The position numbers and the translations under genes are program-made. This document shows, one piece after another, positions 33,921-42,295 of a DNA stretch of 64,000 nt. The notes below the pieces were generated by a model. The model did no database searches, was not told the origin of the DNA, and saw nothing but the letters and a program-made list of their open reading frames with translations. The stretch is from CBDAQV01 sp965199335 (lineage in GTDB: Bacteria; Pseudomonadota; Alphaproteobacteria; CALMVH01), in contig CBDAQZ010000002.1 in NCBI GenBank assembly GCA_965199335.1, positions 253,120 through 317,119 of the forward strand, written 5' to 3'. Position 1 is the first letter of the stretch. Each line of letters begins with the position of its first letter.

Positions 33921-34640
33921 ATGAACGACATTTTCCGGGAAGTAGACGAAGAGTACCGCCAGCAGCAATTGCTGGAGTTCTGGCATAAGAATGCCAAGTT
34001 CATAATCGCGATCCTGCTTGCCGCGATCGCCGCGGCCGCGATTACGGGATACTGGCAAACCCGGCAGCTTGCCGGTCGTGAAGCGGAGACATACCGGCTT
34101 TCCAGCGCCGAGGCGGAAGCCGCCGATCAGAAAGCGCCGGACGCCGCGACGACTTTGAACAAGACCGCTGCAGAACTGACGGGAAGCCATACCGTGCCTG
34201 CCAGCTTCGCTGCCGCCCGTGCTGCTGTGTTCGCAGGCGATATGTCCGGCGCCACGAAAATTTATGATGGCATCGCCGGCAATGCCAAGGCGAATGCGGC
34301 CGAAAAGCAGTTGGCCGCAGTGATGTCCGTCAGCATTCAACTCAAGGATGGCGATCCGGCCCAGCTTTCCGCGCGGCTCGACAAGATGACGGCAGATGAC
34401 AACTCTTTCCGTTTCAGCGCCCGCGAGTGGCAGGCACTGCTGGCGCTGCGCCAGGGCGACACGAAAAAAGCACATGACATCTCCCTGGCCCTGGCGAGGG
34501 ACAACAAGGCGCCCGAAGGTGTCCGCGGCCGTGCAGGCCAGCTTGCCTCGTTGACCGGCGAGGGCATGCCTGCCGATCCCAAGCCCGTGGCGGTTCCCGA
34601 GAACGGCATGCCCGTCGTTACACTTCCAGAGACCAAGTGA
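33921..34640 (+). CDS. YfgM-like membrane-anchored TPR protein
   Basis: A 239-residue protein with the N-terminal MNDIFREVDEEYRQQQLLEFWHK-type opening, one membrane helix at about residues 26-46, and a helical periplasmic domain of TPR-like repeats. Its layout and its place directly before bamB and der match YfgM, a Sec-linked chaperone partner in Escherichia coli. Its stop overlaps the bamB start (TGATG). Confidence 0.82.
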   Translation: MNDIFREVDEEYRQQQLLEFWHKNAKFIIAILLAAIAAAAITGYWQTRQLAGREAETYRLSSAEAEAADQKAPDAATTLNKTAAELTGSHTVPASFAAARAAVFAGDMSGATKIYDGIAGNAKANAAEKQLAAVMSVSIQLKDGDPAQLSARLDKMTADDNSFRFSAREWQALLALRQGDTKKAHDISLALARDNKAPEGVRGRAGQLASLTGEGMPADPKPVAVPENGMPVVTLPETK

Positions 34641-35989
34641 TGCCGATGCCCAAAATATCAGCCCTGCGGTTTATCGCCCTGTTTGCCGCCTTGATGGCCG
34701 TTTCCGGCTGCGATACGCTCGACTCGCTCAATCCTTTCGGGAGCGCCGCCGATCCGAAACTGCAGGGAACGCGCGTCCCGGTGCTGCAGCTGGACCAGAA
34801 GATCCAGCCCGATAGCGCAGAAGCAAAGATACCGGTTACGGCGCCGCCGGCTACGAACAGCACGGACTGGCCGGAGGCTGGCGGATCGGCGACGCACTCG
34901 ATCGGCAATATCTCCCTGCCCGCCAATGCCGACCGTATCTGGCGCACGAGCATCGGCGATGGATCGTCGAGCGGCGTCAAGCTGCTGGCGCAGCCCATCG
35001 TGGCCCAGGGCACGATCTTCACCCTCGACGCGGGGGCGCAGGTCACGGCAACCGATACCGCCGATGGCGGGCGAAAGTGGCGCTTGACCATCTCGCCCGA
35101 GGAAGCACGCGAGGAAACCCTTGGCGGCGGCCTCGGCTACGGCGATGGCCACGTCTACGCCAGCGCGGGCTTTCCCGAGGTGCTGGCGCTCGAGGCGGCA
35201 ACCGGCAAGATCCTGTGGCGGCACAAGACCAATTCCCCGGTCCGTGGGTCGCCCCTGTTCAGCAACGGCCGCGTCTTCGTCCTGACCATCGAGAACCAAC
35301 TGCTTTCGCTCGATGCCGCTACCGGCAAGGAACAATGGACCCATTCCGGCGTACCGGAAAACGAGGCCTTCCTCAGCGACGCAGGCACGGCGGCGGACAA
35401 TACCATCGTCGTTGCGCCCTATTCCTCGGGCGAGGTCTTCGCCCTGCGCGTCGAAACGGGCCGGGTCGCATGGTCTGACAACCTGAGCGCCGTGCGCCGG
35501 GCAAGCGCGCTGTGGAGCCTGACCGACTTCAACGGCTTGCCGGTCATCGACAACGGCAAGGTATACGCGGTCAGCGTGAGCGGCCGTATCGTCGCCATCG
35601 ACGAGCGCACCGGCACGCGCGTCTGGCAGCATGAGATCGGCAGTTCGACCACCCCCTGGATCGCCGGCGACTTCCTTTACATGATCAGCCCGGACAACCA
35701 GTTGATCGCCATGTCGGCGGACAAGGGCGCGATCCGCTGGGTAGCGCAGCTCGACCGGTACGAGGATCCCGACAAGCGCCGTCATCCGATCTTCTGGACC
35801 GGCCCCATGGTCGCGGGCGGCAGGCTGGTGATGGCGAACTCGGCGTCCGAACTGGCGGAATTCTCTCTGTCCGACGGATCGCTGATCAAGAAGACCGAGC
35901 TTCCTGGCCCGGTATTCGTGCAGCCGACGATCGCCAATAACACCCTCTACCTCCTGACCGATGACGGCGACCTGCTGGCCTATCGCTGA
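34640..35989 (+). CDS. bamB: Outer-membrane assembly lipoprotein BamB
   Basis: A 449-residue lipoprotein of the Bam complex, which inserts beta-barrel proteins into the outer membrane. The signal peptide ends in the lipobox AVSGC (Cys24). PQQ-like beta-propeller blades follow, with repeats such as ALEAATGKILWRHK, SLDAATGKEQWTH and AIDERTGTRVWQHE. I chose ATG at 34640, which shares one base with the preceding stop, rather than the GTG at 34637. The stop shares a base with the der start, so three genes are coupled. Confidence 0.93.
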   Translation: MPMPKISALRFIALFAALMAVSGCDTLDSLNPFGSAADPKLQGTRVPVLQLDQKIQPDSAEAKIPVTAPPATNSTDWPEAGGSATHSIGNISLPANADRIWRTSIGDGSSSGVKLLAQPIVAQGTIFTLDAGAQVTATDTADGGRKWRLTISPEEAREETLGGGLGYGDGHVYASAGFPEVLALEAATGKILWRHKTNSPVRGSPLFSNGRVFVLTIENQLLSLDAATGKEQWTHSGVPENEAFLSDAGTAADNTIVVAPYSSGEVFALRVETGRVAWSDNLSAVRRASALWSLTDFNGLPVIDNGKVYAVSVSGRIVAIDERTGTRVWQHEIGSSTTPWIAGDFLYMISPDNQLIAMSADKGAIRWVAQLDRYEDPDKRRHPIFWTGPMVAGGRLVMANSASELAEFSLSDGSLIKKTELPGPVFVQPTIANNTLYLLTDDGDLLAYR

Positions 35990-37323
35990 TGGTCACGATT
36001 TCGATTGTGGGACGGCCGAACGTCGGTAAGTCCACGCTGTTCAACCGGCTGGCGGGAAAGCGGCTGGCACTGGTGGACGACACGCCAGGTCTCACCCGCG
36101 ACTTCCGCGAGGCCGAAGGCACGCTCGGTCCTTTCGACTTCCGCCTGTTCGATACGCCCGGTCTGGAAGAAGATACCGGCCATACGCTGGAAGCCGGTAT
36201 GCGCCATCAGGCTGAACGGGCGCTGGACCAATCGCAGCTGGCGCTGTTCGTGATCGACGCGCGCGTGGGCCTTACCCAGATGGACCGCCATTTCGCCGAA
36301 TGGCTGCGTCGCCGCTCATGCCCTGTCATTCTTGTTGCCAATAAAAGCGAGGGTAAACAAGGGGATGCAGGATATTACGAAGCTTTCGAATTAGGTCTGG
36401 GTGAGCCTATCTCGGTCTCTGCCGAGCATGGTGAGGGCATGATCGACCTGCAGGAAGCGATCGCGCCATACTTCGCCGATATGCAAGATGAGAGGGAGGA
36501 GGAGAACGACGGCGAACGCCGTATCCACCTCGCCATCGTCGGACGCCCCAATGCCGGCAAGTCGACCCTGGTCAACGCCCTGTTGGGCGAAGCCCGGGTT
36601 CTGACCGACGACATGCCCGGTACCACTCGCGACGCCATCGCCGTCGACTGGGTCTACGAGGGGCAAAGCTACCGCTTGATCGATACGGCCGGCCTGCGTC
36701 GCCAGGCCCGCGTGGTCGAGCCGATCGAGCGCATGGCTACCACAGATACGCTACGGCAGATCCGGCTGGCCCAGGTCGTCGTGCTGCTGATGGACGCCGA
36801 TGCCGTTCTGGACAAGCAGGACCTGACCATCGCCAAACTGGTCTATGAAGAAGGCCGCGCGCTGGTCGTCGCCGTAAACAAATGGGACGCCGCGACCGAT
36901 CGCAAGGAATCGATGCAGCGCCTGAGCGACCGACTGGAAGCTTCCTTCGCCCAGGCGAAGGGAATGGCGACGGTTACCTTATCCGCATTGAACGGCCAGG
37001 GACTCGACGATCTGATGCATGCGGTCGCCGAGACCTATCGCATCTGGGACACCCGCGTATCGACCGCGCAGCTGAACCGCTTTCTCGAAGGCATGGTCGA
37101 GGGCAATCCGCCACCGCTGGCATCGGGCCGGTCGAACAAGCTGCGCTACATGACGCAGGTCAAGGCTCGCCCGCCGACCTTCGCCCTGTGGGGATCGCGC
37201 CCGGACGAGTTGCCGGAAACTTACGTGCGCTATCTGGTCAACGGCCTGCGCAAGGCCTTCAACATGCCGGGTGTTCCAATCCGTATCCTACTGAAAAAGA
37301 GCAAGAATCCGTTCACCGACTGA
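35989..37323 (+). CDS. der: Ribosome-assembly GTPase Der (EngA)
   Basis: A 444-residue protein with two G domains and a KH-like C-terminal domain. G1 loops are GRPNVGKS (7-14) and GRPNAGKS (about 182-189), and the G3 and G4 motifs DTPGLEED, NKSEG, DTAGLRRQ and NKWD are present. It acts in 50S subunit assembly. A run of acidic residues (EREEENDGE) joins the two G domains. Normal length; converges on msrA with no gap. Confidence 0.97.
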   Translation: MVTISIVGRPNVGKSTLFNRLAGKRLALVDDTPGLTRDFREAEGTLGPFDFRLFDTPGLEEDTGHTLEAGMRHQAERALDQSQLALFVIDARVGLTQMDRHFAEWLRRRSCPVILVANKSEGKQGDAGYYEAFELGLGEPISVSAEHGEGMIDLQEAIAPYFADMQDEREEENDGERRIHLAIVGRPNAGKSTLVNALLGEARVLTDDMPGTTRDAIAVDWVYEGQSYRLIDTAGLRRQARVVEPIERMATTDTLRQIRLAQVVVLLMDADAVLDKQDLTIAKLVYEEGRALVVAVNKWDAATDRKESMQRLSDRLEASFAQAKGMATVTLSALNGQGLDDLMHAVAETYRIWDTRVSTAQLNRFLEGMVEGNPPPLASGRSNKLRYMTQVKARPPTFALWGSRPDELPETYVRYLVNGLRKAFNMPGVPIRILLKKSKNPFTD

Positions 37324-37794
37324 TCAGATATGGCAGTTACTTTTTCCGCGCTTGGCAAGGTATTGCTGGTGATAATCTTCAGCTTTCCAGAAGGTCGAGG
37401 CTGGCGTTATCTCGGTTGCAATCGGACGCTTGAACTTGCCGGACGCCTGCAACCTGTCTTTTGACGCCCTGGCTGTTTCGGCCTGCTCGGGCGAATGCGT
37501 GAAGATCGCGGTGCGGTATTGCGACCCGTAATCGGGCCCCTGCCGGTTGACCTGTGTGGGATCGTGTAGCTGCCAGAAGGCATTGACCAGCTTGTCATAG
37601 CTGATTTTCTCTGGGTCGAAGGTCACCTGCACGACTTCGGCATGGCCGGTCGTATCGGTGCAGACATCCTTGTAGCTGGGGTTTTCCAGCGTCCCGCCCA
37701 GATAGCCTACAGCAGTCTCCACCACGCCCGGCATGCGCCGGAACGTTTCCTCGACTCCCCAGAAACAACCGGCGCCGAATGTCGCAAGTTCCAT
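37324..37794 (-). CDS. msrA: Peptide methionine sulfoxide reductase MsrA
   Basis: A 156-residue MsrA that reduces methionine-S-sulfoxide in proteins. The active-site motif GAGCFWGVEE has Cys10; GYLGG, HAEVVQV and DPTQVNRQGPDYGSQYR complete the family pattern. A C-terminal Cys (SNCHI) may act as resolving cysteine. Its stop abuts the der stop, so the two converge without a visible terminator. Confidence 0.96.
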   Translation of the reverse strand: MELATFGAGCFWGVEETFRRMPGVVETAVGYLGGTLENPSYKDVCTDTTGHAEVVQVTFDPEKISYDKLVNAFWQLHDPTQVNRQGPDYGSQYRTAIFTHSPEQAETARASKDRLQASGKFKRPIATEITPASTFWKAEDYHQQYLAKRGKSNCHI

Positions 37795-37805
37795 GATATC
37801 CTCCG

Positions 37806-38738
37806 TTAGTGAGTATATAGGGAGCCCATCACCCTTTCCAACTCCACCCGCATCGGTTCGGGTTGCCAGCCCGTCGCTGTGCGGAACGCGATATCATTTA
37901 CGACCAGCGACTCGGTGAGCCGGTCGATCTTTTCCGCCTGCCCCAATATTCTTGCCAATCCGCGCAGCAATCCCACTGGCACCGGCAGCAGGATCGCACG
38001 GCGGTGCATGCTTGTCGCCAGTTGCCGCAACAGTTCGGGCGTCGATAGCGGCTGGCCGTCGGACAGATAGAATATCCGTCCCGCCAGCCCATCGACCGTC
38101 AAGGCCAGTTCGATGGCGCGGGTAAGATTGGTGACGCCCAGCATGCTGCGCCGGTTACGGATGCCGCCCAGCGGCAACGGTATTGGCAAGCGCGCCAGCT
38201 TTACCAGCAAAAGAAAATTTGCCTTGACCCCGGGGCCATAGATCAGCGGCGGCCGCAGGATCACCGTTTCCATCTCGCTCATTGCCAGCAGCGCCTGTTC
38301 GGCCTCCCGCTTGGAAATGCCGTAGGGGCTGGTCGGGGCGGCCTGTATCGTTTCATCGATGCCATCCTTGCCGGTCTGATCCACCGCCGCCTTGACGCTG
38401 CTTACGAACACGAACCGTTTCACGCGGCCGGCTATGGCTGCCTTTGCCAGGTTGACCGTCGCATCGCGGTTGGCTTCGCGGAATGCCGCCAATGGGTCGG
38501 CGCTCGTATCGTTCATCTGATGCACGCGGGCCGCCAGGTGGACAATGGCATCGATGTTCTCCAACACCCCCGACCAGTCCGCGTTTTCGATATCCGGGCA
38601 CACAAACTCGCGGCTCGTACCCTCTGGTCCCTTCCCGCTGTGCCTGACAACCGATACGACTTCGTGCCCTGCCCCGGCGAGATGCGGTACGAGAACCCTG
38701 CCGACGAACCCGGTTGCGCCGGTGACCAGAACCCTCAC
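37806..38738 (-). CDS. NAD-dependent epimerase/dehydratase (polysaccharide)
   Basis: A 310-residue extended SDR with GATGFVG at 7-13 and the catalytic YGISK. The N-terminal RVLVTGATGFVG and the SSVKA and RPPLIYGPG segments are typical of UDP-sugar epimerases such as those paired with WecA/WbpL enzymes. The start is GTG at 38736-38738, overlapping the stop of the WecA-like gene (GTGA). It is the last of three coupled glycan genes. Confidence 0.85.
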   Translation of the reverse strand: MRVLVTGATGFVGRVLVPHLAGAGHEVVSVVRHSGKGPEGTSREFVCPDIENADWSGVLENIDAIVHLAARVHQMNDTSADPLAAFREANRDATVNLAKAAIAGRVKRFVFVSSVKAAVDQTGKDGIDETIQAAPTSPYGISKREAEQALLAMSEMETVILRPPLIYGPGVKANFLLLVKLARLPIPLPLGGIRNRRSMLGVTNLTRAIELALTVDGLAGRIFYLSDGQPLSTPELLRQLATSMHRRAILLPVPVGLLRGLARILGQAEKIDRLTESLVVNDIAFRTATGWQPEPMRVELERVMGSLYTH

Positions 38739-39721
38739 GCCGGGACCAGCTTGGGGCGGCTGCGCATCCACAGGATCAACAGGCCGACGCTGAGCGCGGC
38801 AATGCCGATCGCCCGGAACGGATAATCCTTCGCCAGGGCGACGGCGCAGAAGATCAGTACGGAGTTGGTGATATAGACGGCAATCGCCACCTGGGCGTGC
38901 TTGCGGCCGCTCAGCACGGCATGCTGGTAGAAATGCTGCCGGTGAGCCTGCCACACCTTCTCGCCCCGGCTGGCCCGTTTCAGCAGGGTGAACGTCGCAT
39001 CGACCAGGAAGTACAACGGCAGGATCAACGCCGCCGCCCATTGCCCCTGCTCGGCATGCGTCAGCAGGAAGGCGCCCAGCAGATAGCCGAGCGGTATGCT
39101 TCCGACATCGCCCATGATGATGCGCGACGGTGCCCAGTTCCAGGCAAGGAAACCGAGGACCGAGGCGGCGAGCACGATCTCGCCGCCGACATGCGGCGCC
39201 AGCAGGAACAAGCCGAAGGAGATCGCCAGCGTCTCGCCGCCCGCCAGCCCATCCATGCCATCCATGAAGTTGAACAGATTGACGAACCAGAGCCACCCGA
39301 AACCGGTCAGCGCATAATCGGCGATCGGCGGCAGGATCCCCTGGAACACATTGCCATGAAGCGTGAGGCAGCCAAGCGCGACCGCGACGATCTGCGCGCC
39401 GAAGCGAGGCAGCGGCGACAGCGTCCTGACGTCGTCAAGCCATGAGATCGCGACGAGCAGCAGGGTGCCGCCAATCAGCGGAAGGCTGGATTTGATATCC
39501 GCCGCCCCAGGAGCCAGCAAGGCCAATCCGAGGACGAAAGCCGCCAGGATCGCCCAGCCGCCGCCACGCGGCTTCGGGATGTCGTGCAGGCTGCGGTCGT
39601 TCGGCAAGTCGAGGATCGCGCGATGGCGCAGGTAACGGTTGACGCCGAGGGTCAGCAAGGTCGATGCGACGCAGGCCACGAGCGCGGACAGCATCCAACG
39701 GTTTGCGGCTAGGAAGCTCAA
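38735..39721 (-). CDS. WecA/WbpL-like undecaprenyl-phosphate sugar-1-phosphate transferase
   Basis: A 328-residue polytopic membrane enzyme of the MraY/WecA family, with about ten helices. Conserved cytoplasmic motifs are KPRGGG, SWLDDVRTL, NFMDGMDGLAGGE, IIMGDVGSIPLG and HRQHFYQHAV. Such enzymes start O-antigen or other glycans by moving a sugar phosphate onto undecaprenyl phosphate. It overlaps the upstream glycosyltransferase and the downstream epimerase by four bases each. The exact sugar cannot be read from the sequence. Confidence 0.88.
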   Translation of the reverse strand: MSFLAANRWMLSALVACVASTLLTLGVNRYLRHRAILDLPNDRSLHDIPKPRGGGWAILAAFVLGLALLAPGAADIKSSLPLIGGTLLLVAISWLDDVRTLSPLPRFGAQIVAVALGCLTLHGNVFQGILPPIADYALTGFGWLWFVNLFNFMDGMDGLAGGETLAISFGLFLLAPHVGGEIVLAASVLGFLAWNWAPSRIIMGDVGSIPLGYLLGAFLLTHAEQGQWAAALILPLYFLVDATFTLLKRASRGEKVWQAHRQHFYQHAVLSGRKHAQVAIAVYITNSVLIFCAVALAKDYPFRAIGIAALSVGLLILWMRSRPKLVPA

Positions 39722-40860
39722 TTTCTCTCCAATAGATTTCGATAAAGCTGGACCGTAAGCGCGCCGACCGTCGCGGCGGACAATTCGCTCTCGACCATCC
39801 GGCGGGAGGCGAGGCCGTATTCGTAGCGCAGGTCATAGCTGTGGGCCAGCGTTTCCAGGGCGTTGGCCAGCGCCTCGGCATCGTTTGGCGGAACCAGTAT
39901 GCCGTTGACCCCGGGAACCACGATTTCGCGACATCCGGCGACATCGGTCGTCACCAGCGCCCGCCCGCAACTGGCCGCCTCCATCAGGCTGACCGGCAAT
40001 CCCTCGCCCGTAATCGAAGGCAGGACGCCGATATGTGCCCGTTCCCATAACCCACGCACGTCATCGATGCGGCCCAGCCATTCGATGTTCGGTTCGGCTG
40101 CAATACGCTGCATGTCTTCGTCGGTCAGCGAGTCGGGTGTTTCCGGATCGGGCACGCCGGCGAGCAACAGCTGGATCGGGGAGCGCAAAGCCAGGATTCG
40201 CATCGCCTCGACAAGGACCAGTATCCCCTTGCTGCGCAACATGCGCGCGGCGCAGGCCGCAACGGGCGGCACGCGCGGCGGCTCTGCCAGCAGCGGAAAG
40301 CGGTCGATATCGATCCCGGACCCACGAATGACGGTGGCCCGCCGCGGGGATACGATCCCCTTGTCGATCAGGGTGCGTAGATCGTCCGAATTCTCCGTCA
40401 TCGCATGCACGCGCGGGCTGCGGAAGGCGGCGCGCAGGATCGGCAGGGTCACGAATCGCAGCAGCTTTATCTTCGGCGACATGCCGAGGAACAGCAGACC
40501 GAGGCCTGTAAAGGCATTGACGATCACCTTTACGCCTCCCGCTCGGGCGGCGATCGTGCCAAGCAGGATCGATTTCAGGGAGACATGATGCACCAGATCG
40601 GGCCGTTCACGGCGATAGACCCGCCTGATCTCAAGGATATCCCCCAGCGCCGCGAAGGGATTGAGGCTGCCGCGCTTCCAGCCTAGGGCGATCACCTTGA
40701 AGCCCTCTGCGGCTATCTTTTCCCCATGTGCGCGGATTCGAGTCGCCACGCAGACCTCGAACCCGACATCCCGCGCCGCGCGCGCCTGCGGCAGGCGGTG
40801 CATGTGAAAATACCAGTCCTCGGTAACAAGAAAGATAAGTTTGGGCCGGCTCGTAACCAT
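39718..40860 (-). CDS. Glycosyltransferase family 4
   Basis: A 380-residue GT-B glycosyltransferase. The N-terminal FLVTEDWYFHMHRLPQARAA and the C-terminal donor-site block with GEGLPVSLMEAASCGRALVTTDVAGCREIV (E-x7-E region) are typical of family 4. It probably adds a sugar to the lipid-linked acceptor made by the WecA-like enzyme. ATG at 40858-40860. The 130 bases upstream, up to the divergent acidic protein, are AT-rich. Confidence 0.87.
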   Translation of the reverse strand: MVTSRPKLIFLVTEDWYFHMHRLPQARAARDVGFEVCVATRIRAHGEKIAAEGFKVIALGWKRGSLNPFAALGDILEIRRVYRRERPDLVHHVSLKSILLGTIAARAGGVKVIVNAFTGLGLLFLGMSPKIKLLRFVTLPILRAAFRSPRVHAMTENSDDLRTLIDKGIVSPRRATVIRGSGIDIDRFPLLAEPPRVPPVAACAARMLRSKGILVLVEAMRILALRSPIQLLLAGVPDPETPDSLTDEDMQRIAAEPNIEWLGRIDDVRGLWERAHIGVLPSITGEGLPVSLMEAASCGRALVTTDVAGCREIVVPGVNGILVPPNDAEALANALETLAHSYDLRYEYGLASRRMVESELSAATVGALTVQLYRNLLERN

Positions 40861-40990
40861 ATTGTTTCATAACGTCCCGTAATGAACGTGTCATCCTGCC
40901 TATGTGCAGCCGGCGTGTTATTTATTTCGTAACTTGCTGTAAACGGCTTGGTACTATCTCTATATATGTCCTGATATCGCGGAGACTTCG

Positions 40991-41824
40991 ATGGACCGAA
41001 AAAACAAGGGTACTAATCCTGAAAACCCGGACGAACGTCTCACGCCGGGCGCGCCATCCCGGCCGGCCAGCTATCAGCCCGAGCAGGAAGACGCCCAGTA
41101 TCACGACGTAGAGGAACAGTTTCACGACGCCGCCAAGGAAGAGGAAACCGAAGACGGCGAAGGCGGCGAACAGGGTGGCGACAGCGGCGGTGGCGGCGTA
41201 ATTTTCGACGAAACCGAGACCGATTTCGACCAGACAGAGCTGCAGGGCATGCAGTTGCCCAGCCTGCGCAAGGCGATCAAGAAGGGCCTCAAACTCTTTT
41301 CGCGCGTCACGAAAGAGTCGGAGCAGTACCTCAAGAACTTCCTGCCCGACAAGGACCTGCGTTCGCGCGTCGTCGAGATCGCCATTAGCCGCCGCGGCCA
41401 CCCGACCCTGCTTCTCGACAAGGGCGAGATCGTCCAGTACCAGCTGTCGCGGGGCAAGCTGGACCGCGTCCGCGTATCGCCGGACCTGGAGGCGGAACAG
41501 GCCGTGCGCTACGCCATGGCCGGTTTCATCGCCGCCGGCGAAAGTATCAACCCCAAGCACGTCAAGTTCGGCCGCTCGCCCGAGTTCGAGGCGCGGATGA
41601 AGCCGGTCTGGGTCCAGGAATGGAAGCGGATGCAGCGCGAGGAAAAGGCGCTGCACATGAACGTATCGAACCGGAATATAAGCTTCAGGCGCGCCGTCGA
41701 AGCGCAGGCCCAGCCCGCCAAAGCCGCCCCTGGAGCATCGGCGGCGAAACCGCAAACGGTCGGGAAACCACGCATAGACATTCCGCGCTCGACTGTTTCG
41801 AGCCGTATAGAGCCCAAGATTTAG
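40991..41824 (+). CDS. Unknown protein with acidic disordered N-terminus
   Basis: A 277-residue protein I do not recognise. Residues 1-80 are disordered and very acidic, with Glu/Gly runs. Residues about 85-220 look folded, with LPSLRKAIKKGLKLFSRV, LRSRVVEIAISRRGHPTLLLDKGEIVQYQL and VQEWKRMQREE. The tail is Pro/Ala-rich and basic. No membrane helix or signal peptide. The charge pattern suggests a binding or regulatory protein. It is divergent from the glycan cluster and precedes the EamA gene by 37 bases. Confidence 0.7.
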   Translation: MDRKNKGTNPENPDERLTPGAPSRPASYQPEQEDAQYHDVEEQFHDAAKEEETEDGEGGEQGGDSGGGGVIFDETETDFDQTELQGMQLPSLRKAIKKGLKLFSRVTKESEQYLKNFLPDKDLRSRVVEIAISRRGHPTLLLDKGEIVQYQLSRGKLDRVRVSPDLEAEQAVRYAMAGFIAAGESINPKHVKFGRSPEFEARMKPVWVQEWKRMQREEKALHMNVSNRNISFRRAVEAQAQPAKAAPGASAAKPQTVGKPRIDIPRSTVSSRIEPKI

Positions 41825-41861
41825 GCTGGTTTGGGAATCAGGACTATCGTAAAGGCCTCAG

Positions 41862-42290
41862 ATGATTATCCCGTACTTCTTCGCTCTAATCGCTGTCGCC
41901 TGTTATGCGATTCTCACGCCGCTGGCAAAGAAGTTTCAGTTGGACCTGCCGCCATTCGCGTTTATAGCCGCCAGTTCCGGTATTCTTGCCGTTAGCTCCT
42001 TTATATGCTCGTTCTTTATCGAGAAAGATTTCTCGATCACGAAAACGGCGGGGTCGGCGTGGCTGAATATACTTATTTTCAGCATGATCAATTTGCTTGG
42101 ATATTTCTTGTATCTGAAGGCGCTCGAGAAGATCCCATCCGCCAACTATCAGTTGCTCTATCTGCTTAGCCCGGTGATCGTGGCCATCTCGGCCTACTTC
42201 ATCCTTGGCGAGCGAGTGGAGTTACGTCAAATCATCGGACTGGTCATCATGTCCGTCGGCTTGTGCGTCGCAATCTGGCCAAGGGCCTGA
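41862..42290 (+). CDS. Half-size EamA/DMT-type membrane transporter
   Basis: A 142-residue protein with five likely membrane helices and one EamA repeat, ending in SAYFILGERVELRQIIGLVIMSVGL. Most EamA transporters have two such repeats, so this one must pair with itself or a partner. A 60-base sample at 42001 is 47 % GC, lower than the neighbouring genes, which hints at a different origin. It converges on prfC with five bases between stops. Confidence 0.8.
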   Translation: MIIPYFFALIAVACYAILTPLAKKFQLDLPPFAFIAASSGILAVSSFICSFFIEKDFSITKTAGSAWLNILIFSMINLLGYFLYLKALEKIPSANYQLLYLLSPVIVAISAYFILGERVELRQIIGLVIMSVGLCVAIWPRA

Positions 42291-42295
42291 GACGA

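Larger units (their letters stand above)
38735..40860 (-). other. Polysaccharide synthesis gene cluster (upstream two genes of three)
   Basis: GT4 glycosyltransferase, WecA-like transferase and epimerase (the last ending at 37806) overlap by four bases each on the minus strand and so form one translational unit. Together they could start a lipid-linked glycan. No polymerase, flippase or further transferase is in the window. Confidence 0.6.

Noticed and set aside
32499..34475. A 658-codon minus-strand open frame
   Set aside because: Antisense to the GGDEF-EAL-like, SDR and YfgM-like genes, all with clear motifs; high GC leaves long chance frames.
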